Shown here piece by piece: positions 54,546 through 64,000 of a stretch of 64,000 bases of DNA. Origin of the DNA: Megascapheus bottae (lineage: Eukaryota > Chordata > Mammalia > Rodentia > Geomyidae); contig JANJXV010001772.1 of the NCBI GenBank assembly GCA_024803745.1, forward strand, positions 1-64,000, in the 5' to 3' direction. Numbering within the stretch: position 1 is the first letter of the stretch; each line of letters opens with the position of its first letter. The notes beneath the pieces are model-generated. The model was not told where the DNA came from. It ran no database searches and saw only the letters and a program-made list of their open reading frames with translations. Both the position numbers and the translations under genes were made by a program.

Positions 54546-56292
54546 GTTCACACACCTCCATTTGTGACTCTACACACCAACTTTTTGACTTCACACACCT
54601 ATATTCTGTGATTTCACACACCTCCATTCTGTGACTTCACACACCTTTATTGTTTGACTTCACACACCTCCATACATTGACTTCACACACCTCCATTCCA
54701 TGACTTCACAAACCTCCATTCTATGAGTTCACACACCTCCATTCTATGAATTCACACACCTCCATTTTGACTTCACACACCTCCATTCTATGACTTCACG
54801 CACCTTCATTCTTACTTCAGAAACATCCATTCTATGACTTCACGTACTTCCATTCTATGACTTCACAAATCTCCGTTCTGTGACTTCACACACCTCCATT
54901 CTGAGTTCACACACCTCCATTCTCTGACTTCACACACCTCCATTCTGTGACTAAACACACCTCCCTTCTATGACTTCACAGACCTCCATTCTTTGACTTC
55001 AGAAACCTTTATTGTTTGACTTCACAAACCTTTATTGTTTGACTTCACACACCTCCATTGTGAGTTCACACACCTCCATTCTGTGACTTCACACACCTCC
55101 ATTCTGTGACTTCACACTCCTCCATTCTGTGACTTCACACATCTCCATTCTGTGACTTCACACACCTCCAATCTGTGACTTGACACACCTCCATTCCATA
55201 ACTTCACACACCCTCCATTTGATGAATTCACACACCACCATTCTTTGACTTCACACACCACCATTGTTTGACTTCACCCACCTCCATTTTTGGACTTCAC
55301 ACACCTCCATTCCATGACTTCACACATCTCCATTTTATGAGTTCACACACCTACATTTTCACTTCACACACCTCCATTCTATGACTTCACACACCTTCAT
55401 TCTTCTTGAGAAACATCCATTCTATGACTTGACACACCTCCATTCTATGACTTCACAAAGCTCCATTCTGTGACTTCACACACCTCCATTCTGAGTTCAC
55501 ACACCTCAATTCTGTGATTCACACACCTCAATTCTGGCTTCACACACCTTCATTCTATGACTTCACACATTTCCATTCTCTGCCTTCACACACCTCCATT
55601 CTTTGACTTCACACACCTCCATTGTGAGTTCACACACCTCCATTCTATGACTTCACACACCTCCATTCTGACTTCACACATCTCCATTCTATGATTTCAC
55701 ACACCTCCATTCTGTGCCTTCAAACACCTCCATTCTATGACTTAACACACCTTCATTCTGAGTTCACACACCTCACTTCTTTGACTTCACACACCTCAAT
55801 TCTGGCTTCACACACCTTCATTCTATGACTTCACACACTTCCATTCTATGACTTCACACACCTCCATTCTTTGACTTCACACACCTCCATTGTGAGTTCA
55901 CACACCTCCATTCTGTGACTTCACACACCTCCATTCTGTGCCTTCAAACACCTCCATTCTATGACTTAACACACCTTCATTCTTACTTCACAAACATCAA
56001 TTCTATGACTTCAAACAACTCCATTCTATGACTTCACACACCTCCATTCTATGACTTCCCACAACTCCATCTGTGACTTCACACACCTCAATTCTGTGAC
56101 TTCACACACCTCCGTTATGCCTTCACACACCTCCATTCTATGACTTCACACACCTCCATTCTATGACTTCACACCTCCATTCTGTGACTTCACACACCTC
56201 CATTCTGAGTTCACACACCTCCATTCTGTGACTTCATACTCCTCAAATCTGACTTCACACAGCTCCATTCTATGATGTCACACACCTCCATA
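54546..56292. repeat. 1.75-kb block, copy 2
   Basis: It repeats 45616-47395. Differences include an extra CTTCACAAACCTTTATTGTT unit near 55021, TGATTCACACACC near 55516 (shortened unit), and CCATACTCTGAC near 56286 where copy 1 has CCATACTGTGAC. Confidence 0.83.
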
Positions 56293-56640
56293 CTCTGACT
56301 TCACTCACCTCCATTCTATGACTTCACACACCTCCATTGTGACTTCACACACCACCATTCTATGTGTTCACACACCTCCATTCTGATTTCAAAAACCTCC
56401 ATTCTATGACTTCACAGACTTTGAATATGTGACTTCACTCACCTCCACTCTATGACTTCACACTTCTCCATTCTATGACTTCCCACACCTCCTTTCCATG
56501 ACTTCACCCACCCCCATTCTATGACTTCACACCTCCATTCCGACTTCACACACCTCCATTCTGTGACTTCACACACCTCCATTCTATGATTTCACACACC
56601 TCCATTCTATGACTTCACACACCTTCATTCTTACTTCAGA
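56293..56640. repeat. Lead-in to the 1.8-kb HOR, with first TTTGAATATG unit
   Basis: It contains the most divergent recurring unit of the window, CAGACTTTGAATATGTGAC (TTGAATATG at 56421), followed by CCTCCACTCTATG, CACTTCTCC, CACCCACCCCC and CCATTCCGAC. The same ~0.3-kb series follows at 57449, 59257 and 62992. Confidence 0.8.
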
Positions 56641-58449
56641 AACATCCATTCTATGACCTCACACACCTCCATTCTATGACTTCACAAACCTCCATTCTGT
56701 GACTTCACGCACCTCCATTCTGAGTTCACACATCTCCATTCTGTGACTTCACACATCTCCATTCTGTGACTTCTCACACCTCCATTCTGAGTTCACACAC
56801 CTCCATTCTGTGACTTCACACACCTCCATTCTTACTTCACAAACCTCCATTCTATGACTTCACACACTTCCATTCTATGACTTCACACATCTCCATTCTG
56901 TGACTTCTCACACCTCCATTCTGAGTTCACACACCTCCATTCTATGACTTCACACACTTCCATTCTATGACTTCACACATCTCCATTCTGTGACTTCTCA
57001 AACCTCCATTCTGAGTTCACACACCTCCATTCTGTGACTTCACACACCTCCATTCTTACTTCACAAACCTCCATTCTATGACTTCACACACCTCCATTCT
57101 GTGACTTCTCACACCTCCATTCTGAGTTCACACACCTCCATTCTGTGACTTCACACACCTCCATTCCGTGACTTCACACACCTCCATTCTGTGACTTCAC
57201 ACACCTCCATTCCCTGACTACACACCTCCATTCTGTGACTTCACACACCTCCATTCTGTGACTTCACACACCTCCATTGGGACTTCACACACCTCCATTC
57301 TATGAGTTCACACAGCTCCGTTCTGACTTCAAATACCTCCATTCTATGACTTCACACACCTCCATTGTGACTTCACACACCTCCATTCTATGAGTTCACA
57401 CACCTCCATTCTGATTTCAAAAACCTCCATTCTATGACTTCACAGACTTTGAATATGTGACTTCACTCACCTCCACTCTATGACTTCACACTTCTCCATT
57501 CTATGACTTCCCACACCTCCTTTCCATGACTTCACCCACCCCCATTCTATGACTTCACACCTCCATTCCGACTTCACACACCTCCATTCTGTGACTTCAC
57601 ACACCTCCATTCTATGATTTCACACACCACCATTTTGACTTCACACACCTCAATTCTATGACTTCACACACCTTCATTTTTACTTCAGAAACATCCATTC
57701 TATGACTTCACACACCTCCGTTCTATGACTTCACACACCTCCATTCTATGACTTCACACACCTCCATTCTGTGACTTCATACGCCTCCATTCTATGTCTT
57801 CACACACCTCCATTGTGACTTCACACACGTCCATTCTATGAGTTCACACACCTCCATTCTGACTTCACACACCTCCATTCTATGACTTCACACTCCACCA
57901 TTCTAACTTCACACAGCTCCATTCTGTGAATTCACAAAATTCCATTCTATGATTTCACACACCTCCATACTGTGACTTCACACACCTCCATCTATGACTT
58001 CAAACACCTCCATTCTGAGTTCACACACCTCCATTCTGTGACTTCACACACCTCCATTCTGACTTCACACACCTCCAATATATGACTTCACACACCTCCA
58101 TTCTGTGACTTCACACACTACCACTGTGACGTCACACACCTCCATTCTATGAGTTCACACACGTCTATTCTAGGCCTTCACACTCCTCAATTCTGGCATC
58201 ACACAGCTCCATTCTATGACTTCTCAGACCTCTAATCTGTGACTTCACTCACCTCCATTCTATGACTTCACACTCCTCTATTCTATGACTTCCCACAACT
58301 CCTTTCTATGATTCACCCACCTCTATTCTATGACTTCACACCTCCATTCTGACTTCACACACCTCCATTCTCTGACTTCACACACCTCCATTATATGACT
58401 TCACACACCTCCATTCTATGACTTCACACACCTTCATTCTTACTTCAGA
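56641..58449. repeat. 1.8-kb HOR, copy 1 (1,809 bp)
   Basis: CTATGACCTCACAC at 56651 and 58460 sets the 1,809-bp offset. Units in order include CTTCTCACACC with CTGAGTTCAC (repeated), CCCTGACTACACACC, CATTGGGACTTC, TTGAATATG (57449), CATTTTTACTTCAG, CTCCACCATTCTAAC, CTACCACTGTGACGTCAC, CTGGCATCAC, and CTATGATTCACCCACC. Confidence 0.9.
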
Positions 58450-60257
58450 AACATCCATTCTATGACCTCACACACCTCCATTCTATGACTTCACAAACCT
58501 CCATTCTGTGACTTCACGCACCTCCATTCTGAGTTCACACATCTCCATTCTGTGACTTCACACATCTCCATTCTGTGACTTCTCACACCTCCATTCTGAG
58601 TTCACACACCTCCATTTGTGACTTCACACACCTCCATTCTTACTTCACAAACCTCCATTCTATGACTTCACACACTTCCATTCTATGACTTCACACATCT
58701 CCATTCTGTGACTTCTCACACCTCCATTCTGAGTTCACACACCTCCATTCTATGACTTCACACACTTCCATTCTATGACTTCACACATCTCCATTCTGTG
58801 ACTTCTCAAACCTCCATTCTGAGTTCACACACCTCCATTCTGTGACTTCACACACCTCCATTCTTACTTCACAAACCTCCATTCTATGACTTCGCACACC
58901 TCCATTCTGTGACTTCTCACACCTCCATTCTGAGTTCACACACCTCCATTCTGTGACTTCACACACCTCCATTCCGTGACTTCACACACCTCCATTCTGT
59001 GACTTCACACACCTCCATTCCCTGACTACACACCTCCATTCTGTGACTTCACACACCTCCATTCTGTGACTTCACACACCTCCATTGGGACTTCACACAA
59101 CTCCATTCTATGAGTTCACACAGCTCCGTTCTGACTTCAAATACCTCCATTCTATGACTTCACACACCTCCATTGTGACTTCACACACCTCCATTCTATG
59201 AGTTCACACACCTCCATTCTGATTTCAAAAACCTCCATTCTATGACTTCACAGACTTTGAATATGTGACTTCACTCACCTCCACTCTATGACTTCACACT
59301 TCTCCATTCTATGACTTCCCACACCTCCTTTCCATGACTTCACCCACCCCCATTCTATGACTTCACACCTCCATTCCGACTTCACACACCTCCATTCTGT
59401 GACTTCACATACCTCCATTCTATGATTTCACACACCACCATTTTGACTTCACACACCTCAATTCTATGACTTCACACACCTTCATTTTTACTTCAGAAAC
59501 ATCCATTCTATGACTTCACACACCTCCATTCTATGACTTCACACACCTCCATTCTATGACTTCACACACCTCCATTCTGTGACTTCACACGCCTCCATTC
59601 TATGTCTTCATACACCTCCATTGTGACTTCACACACGTCCATTCTATGAGATCACACACCTCCATTCTGACTTCACACACCTCCATTCTATGACTTCACA
59701 CTCCACCATTCTAACTTCACACAGCTCCATTCTCTGAATTCACAAAATTCCATTCTATGATTTCACACACCTCTATACTGTGACTTCACACACCTCCATC
59801 TATGACTTCAAACACCTCCATTCTGAGTTCACACACATCCATTCTGTGACTTCACACACCTCCATTCTGACTTCACACACCTCCAATATATGACTTCACA
59901 CACCTCCATTCTGTGACTTCACACACTACCACTGTGACGTCACACACCTCCATTCTATGAGTTCACACACGTCCATTCTAGGACTTCACACTCCTCAATT
60001 CTGGCATCACACAGCTCCATTCTATGACTTCTCAGACCTCTAATCTGTGACTTCACTCACCTCCATTCTATGACTTCACACTCCTCTATTCTATGACTTC
60101 CCACAACTCCTTTCTATGATTCACCCACCTCTATTCTATGACTTCACACCTCCATTCTGACTTCACACACCTCCATTCTCTGACTTCACACACCTCCATT
60201 ATATGACTTCACACACCTCCATTCTATGACTTCACACACCTTCATTCTTACTTCAGA
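58450..60257. repeat. 1.8-kb HOR, copy 2 (1,808 bp)
   Basis: The offset to the following partial copy is 1,808 (CTATGACCTCACAC at 58460 and 60268). TTGAATATG (57449 to 59257) and TGACGTCA (58127 to 59935) agree. The one-base difference from copy 1 is CCATTTGTGAC near 58613 in place of CCATTCTGTGAC. Other differences are single bases, such as CTTCGCACACC near 58891. Confidence 0.9.
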
Positions 60258-60360
60258 AACATCCATTCTATGACCTCACACACCTCCATTCTATGACTTC
60301 ACAAACCTCCATTCTGTGACTTCACGCACCTCCATTCTGAGTTCACACATCTCCATTCTG
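60258..60360. repeat. 1.8-kb HOR, copy 3 (start only)
   Basis: CTATGACCTCACAC, CTTCACGCACC and CTGAGTTCACACATC match the first ~100 bp of the other copies. The order then breaks to CCCTTCTGACTTC. Confidence 0.75.
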
Positions 60361-63300
60361 TGACTTCACACACCTCCCTTCTGACTTCACACACCTCCCT
60401 TCTGTGACTTCACACACCTCCATTGTGAGTTCACCCACTTCCATTCTGTGACTTCACACACCTCCATTCTGTTACTTCACACACCTCCATTCTGTTACTT
60501 CACACACCTCCATTCTGTGACTTCCCACACCTCCATTCTATGACTTCACACACCTCCATTCTATGAATTCACACACCTCCATTCTGTGACTTCACACACC
60601 TCCATTGTATGACTTCACACATCTCAATTCTGTGACTTCACACACCTCCTTTCTGAGTTCACACAACTCCATTCTATGACTTCACACACCTCCATTCTAT
60701 GACTTCACACACTTCCATTGTTTGACATCATATACCTCCATTCTTTGACTTCACACACCTCCATTCCATGAATTCACACACCTCCATTCTATGAGTTCAT
60801 ACACCTCCATTGTATGAGTTCACACACCTTCATTCTTACTTCAGCAACATCCATTCTCTGACTTCAGACACCTCCATTCTATTACTTCACACACCTTCAT
60901 TCTTACTTCAGCAACATCCATTCTATGACTTCACACACCTCCATTTTGACTTCACACACCTCCATTCTACGAGTTCACACACTTCCATTCTGCCTTCACC
61001 CACCTCCATTCTATGACTTCACTCAGCTCCATTCTGACTTCACACACCTCCATTTGTGAATTCCCACACCACAATTTTGACTTCAAACACCTCCATTCTG
61101 TGACTTCACACACCTCCATTCTGTGACTTCACACACCTCCATTTTGAGTTCACCCACTTCCATTCTGTGACTTCACACACCTCCATTCTATGACTTCACA
61201 TACCTCCCTTTTATGAATTCACACACCGCCATTCTGTGACTTCACACACCTCCATTTTGAGTTCACCCACTTCCATTCTGTGAATTCACACACCTCCATT
61301 CTATGACTTCACATACCTCATTTCTGAGTTGACACACCTCCATTTTGTGACTTCACATACCTCTAATCTAACTTCACACACCTCCATTATATGACTTCAC
61401 ACACCTCCATTCTGTGACTTCAAAAACCACCATTCTATGACTTCACACATCTCCATTGTGACTTCACACACCTCCATTCTATGAGTTCACACAGCTCCAT
61501 TCTGACTTCACACACCTCCATTCTATGACTTCGCACACGTGTATTCTCACTTCACACATCTCCATTCTGTGACTTCACATTCCTCCACTCTGTGACTTTA
61601 CAGAACTCCATTCTGTGACTTCACACACGTCCGTTCCATGAATTCACACACCTCCATTCTATTACTTCAGACACCTCCATTCTATGACTTCACACACCTT
61701 CATTCTTACTTCAGCAACATCCATTCTATGACTTCATACACCTCCGTTCTATGACTTCACAAACCTGCATTCTGTGACTTCACACACCTCCATTCTGGGT
61801 TCACACACTTCCATTATGTGTCTTCACACACCTCCATTCTGTGACTTCAGACACCTCCTTCTATGACTTCACACACCTCCATTCTGTGACTTCAAAAACC
61901 ACCATTCTATGACTTCACGCATCTCCATTCTGACTTCACACACCTCCATTCTATGACTTCACACACTTCCATTCTATGACTTCACACACCTCCATTCTGT
62001 GACTTCACACACCCCCTCTCTGAGTTCACACACTTCCATTCTGTGTCTTCACACACCTCCATTCTGTGACTTCAGACACCTCCTTCTATGACTTCACACA
62101 CATTCATTCTGTGACTTCACACACCTCCATTCTATGACTTCACACACCTAGTTTCTGAGTTGACACACCTCCCTTCTGTGATTTCACACACCTCCAATCT
62201 GAGTTCACACACCTCCATTCTATAACTTCAAACACCTCCATTCTTTGACATCAAAAACCACCATTCTATGACTTCACACACCTCCATTTTGACTTCACAC
62301 ACCTCCATTCTACGAGTTCACACACTTCCATTCTGCCTTCACCCACCTCCATTCTATGACTTCACACACCTCCATTCTGACTACACACACCTCCATTTGT
62401 GAATTCCCACACCACAATTTTGACTTCAAACAGCTCCATTCTGTGACTTCACACACCTCCATTCTGTGACTTCACACACCTCCATTTTGACTTCACACAC
62501 CTCCATTCTGTGACTTCACACACCTCCATTCTGTGACTTCACACACCACCATTTTTTGACTTCACACACCTCCATTCTTGGACTTCACACACCTCCATTC
62601 CATGACTTCACACACCTCCATTCTTTGAGTTCACAAACGTCCATTTTGACTTCACACACCTCCTCTATGACTTCACACACCTTCATTCCTACTTTAGAAA
62701 CATCCATTCTATGACTGCACACACCTCCATTCTATCACTTCACACACCTCCATTCTGAATTCACACAGCTCCATTCTATGACGTCACACACCTCCATTCT
62801 GTGACTTCACACACCTCCATTGGGACTTCACACACCTCCATTCTATGAGTTCACACAGCTCCGTTCTGACTTCAAATACCTCCATTCTATGACTTCACAC
62901 ACCTCCATTGTGACTTCACACACCTCCATTCTATGAGTTCACACACCTCCATTCTGATTTCAAAAACCTCCATTCTATGACTTCACAGACTTTGAATATG
63001 TGACTTCACTCACCTCCACTCTATGACTTCACACTTCTCCATTCTATGACTTCCCACACCTCCTTTCCATGACTTCACCCACCCCCATTCTATGACTTCA
63101 CACCTCCATTCCGACTTCACACACCTCCATTCTGTGACTTCACACACCTCCATTCTATGACTTCACACACCTCCATTCTATGAATTCACACACCTCCATT
63201 CTGTGACTTCACACACCTCCATTGTATGACTTCACACATCTCAATTCTGTGACTTCACACACCTCCTTTCTGAGTTCACACAACTCCATTCTATGACTTC

Positions 63301-64000
63301 ACACACCTCCATTCTATGACTTCACACACTTCCATTGTTTGACATCATATACCTCCATTCTTTGACTTCACACACCTCCGTTCCATGAATTCACACACCT
63401 CCATTCTATGAGTTCATACACCTCCATTGTATGAGTTCACACACCTTCATTCTTACTTCAGCAACATCCATTCTATGACTTCACACACTTCCATTGTATG
63501 ACTTCACACACCTTCATTCTTACTTCACAAACATCCATTCTATGACTTCACACACCTACATTCTATGACTTCACACACCTCCATTCTGTGACTTCACACA
63601 CTTCCATTCTATGTCTTCACACACCTCCATTCTAACTTCACACACCTCTATTCTGTGACTTCACACTCCGCCATTCTGACTTCACACTCCTCCATTCTGT
63701 GAATTCACAAAACTCCATTCTAGGATTTCACACAACTCCATACTATGACTGCACATACCTCCATCTATGACTTCACACACCTCCAATCTGAGTTCACACA
63801 CCTCCATTCTGTGACTTCACACACCTCCATTCTGTAACTTCACACACTTCCAATGTTTGACTTCACAAACCTCCATTCCAAGACTTCATACACCTCCATT
63901 CTATGACTTCAAACACATCCATTCTTTGACTTCACACACCACAATTTTGACTTAACACAAGTCCATTCATTGACTTCACACACCTCCATTCTCTGACTTC
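60361..64000. repeat. Mosaic satellite segment to the window end
   Basis: Three internal duplications stand out. First, 60606-60860 recurs at 63223-63475 (offset 2,617: CATTGTATGAC, CTCCTTTCTGAGTTC, TTTGACATCATATACC, CATGAATTC). Second, a stretch with CTACGAGTTCAC at 60968 recurs at 62310 (offset 1,342), followed by CTGCCTTCACCCACC and GAATTCCCACACCAC. Third, 62815-63150 is a copy of the TTTGAATATG series from the 1.8-kb HOR. CTTACTTCAGCAACATCC is a local variant of the CTTACTTCAGAAACATCC unit. The array continues past the window. Confidence 0.75.

Larger units (their letters stand above)
1..64000. repeat. Tandem satellite array, 23-bp unit with 21-bp variants
   Basis: Every line of the window reads as head-to-tail copies of one unit: ACTTCACACACC, then TCCATT, then an ending of CTATG, CTGTG, CTTTG or CCATG (23 bp), or CTG alone (21 bp). 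Single-base variants are frequent, such as TGAGTTCA, TGATTTCA and TGAATTCA at the start, CTACATT or TTCATT in the middle, and CACACG. The unit never reverses orientation. No stretch longer than about two units departs from the pattern, so no unique DNA, transposon or gene interrupts it. The unit carries a TGA on the + strand and, because 23 is not a multiple of 3, each frame meets that stop within about 69 bp unless a variant removes it. The reverse strand meets TAG or TGA in the same way, so reading frames reach at most about 69 codons. Array ends are not in the window. Genomic setting (centromere, subtelomere or other heterochromatin) is inference. Confidence 0.98.

Noticed and set aside
58781..61016. 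63-codon reverse-strand frame at 58781-58972 and 68-codon + strand frame at 60810-61016
   Set aside because: Both are read-throughs of repeat units where TAG or TGA happens to be mutated. No homology to a known protein is recognisable.
1..64000. CRISPR array
   Set aside because: There is a short repeat at regular spacing, but units abut directly with no unique spacers, and no cas genes or leader are present.
1..64000. Human satellite II/III-type (CATTC)n repeat
   Set aside because: CATTC occurs once per 23-bp unit and not as a 5-bp tandem. The rest of the unit is unrelated.
1..64000. CENP-B box or telomere repeat
   Set aside because: No unit contains the CENP-B core (TTCG with a downstream CGGG). 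No TTAGGG, CCCTAA or TTTAGGG runs were seen.

Overview
The whole 64 kb window is one uninterrupted tandem satellite (minisatellite-type) array. I found no gene, RNA gene, transposon or unique sequence in it. The basic unit is 23 bp: ACTTCACACACC, then TCCATT, then CTATG, with CTGTG, CTTTG or CCATG as common endings. A 21-bp form ending in CTG is mixed in throughout. At roughly 22-23 bp per unit the window holds about 2,800 units. All lie in the same orientation, and both window edges fall inside the array, so its true length is unknown but exceeds 64 kb. The + strand is G-poor (the consensus has 1 G, 9 C, 7 T and 6 A) and the consensus has no CpG.

The organism cannot be named from this sequence. 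Tens of kilobases of non-coding satellite with kilobase-scale higher-order repeats (HORs) point to a eukaryotic nuclear genome, with a pericentromeric, subtelomeric or sex-chromosome heterochromatin block as the usual setting. I do not recognise the unit as a named satellite family.

The layout shows in rare variant units that recur at fixed spacing. Region by region: (1) 1 to ~13.85 kb, five diverged HOR copies of 2.7-3.3 kb. (2) 13.85-17.45 kb, an 872-bp HOR in four copies, the first carrying an extra 182 bp. (3) 17.45-18.36 kb, a return to type-1 units. (4) 18.36-25.28 kb, a 3.4-kb HOR in two full copies that differ by a 69-bp, three-unit indel. (5) 25.28-31.0 kb, a mosaic of partial copies. 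(6) 31.0-37.24 kb, a 3,114/3,115-bp HOR in two near-identical copies. (7) 37.2-45.6 kb, interleaved pieces of types 1, 2 and 6. (8) 45.6-56.3 kb, a mosaic with blocks repeated 4.2-4.4 kb, 8.9 kb and 24.3 kb apart. (9) 56.3-60.36 kb, a 1,808/1,809-bp HOR. (10) 60.36-64 kb, a mosaic ending without a boundary.

There are no cooperating genes. The biology visible here is repeat evolution: dinucleotide slippage inside units, gain and loss of whole units, local amplification into HORs, and rearrangement of those HORs over tens of kilobases. Possible protein-binding motifs (a recurring inverted repeat and scattered CRE octamers) are noted as observations only. Identity statements come from reading and landmark arithmetic, not from computed alignments.
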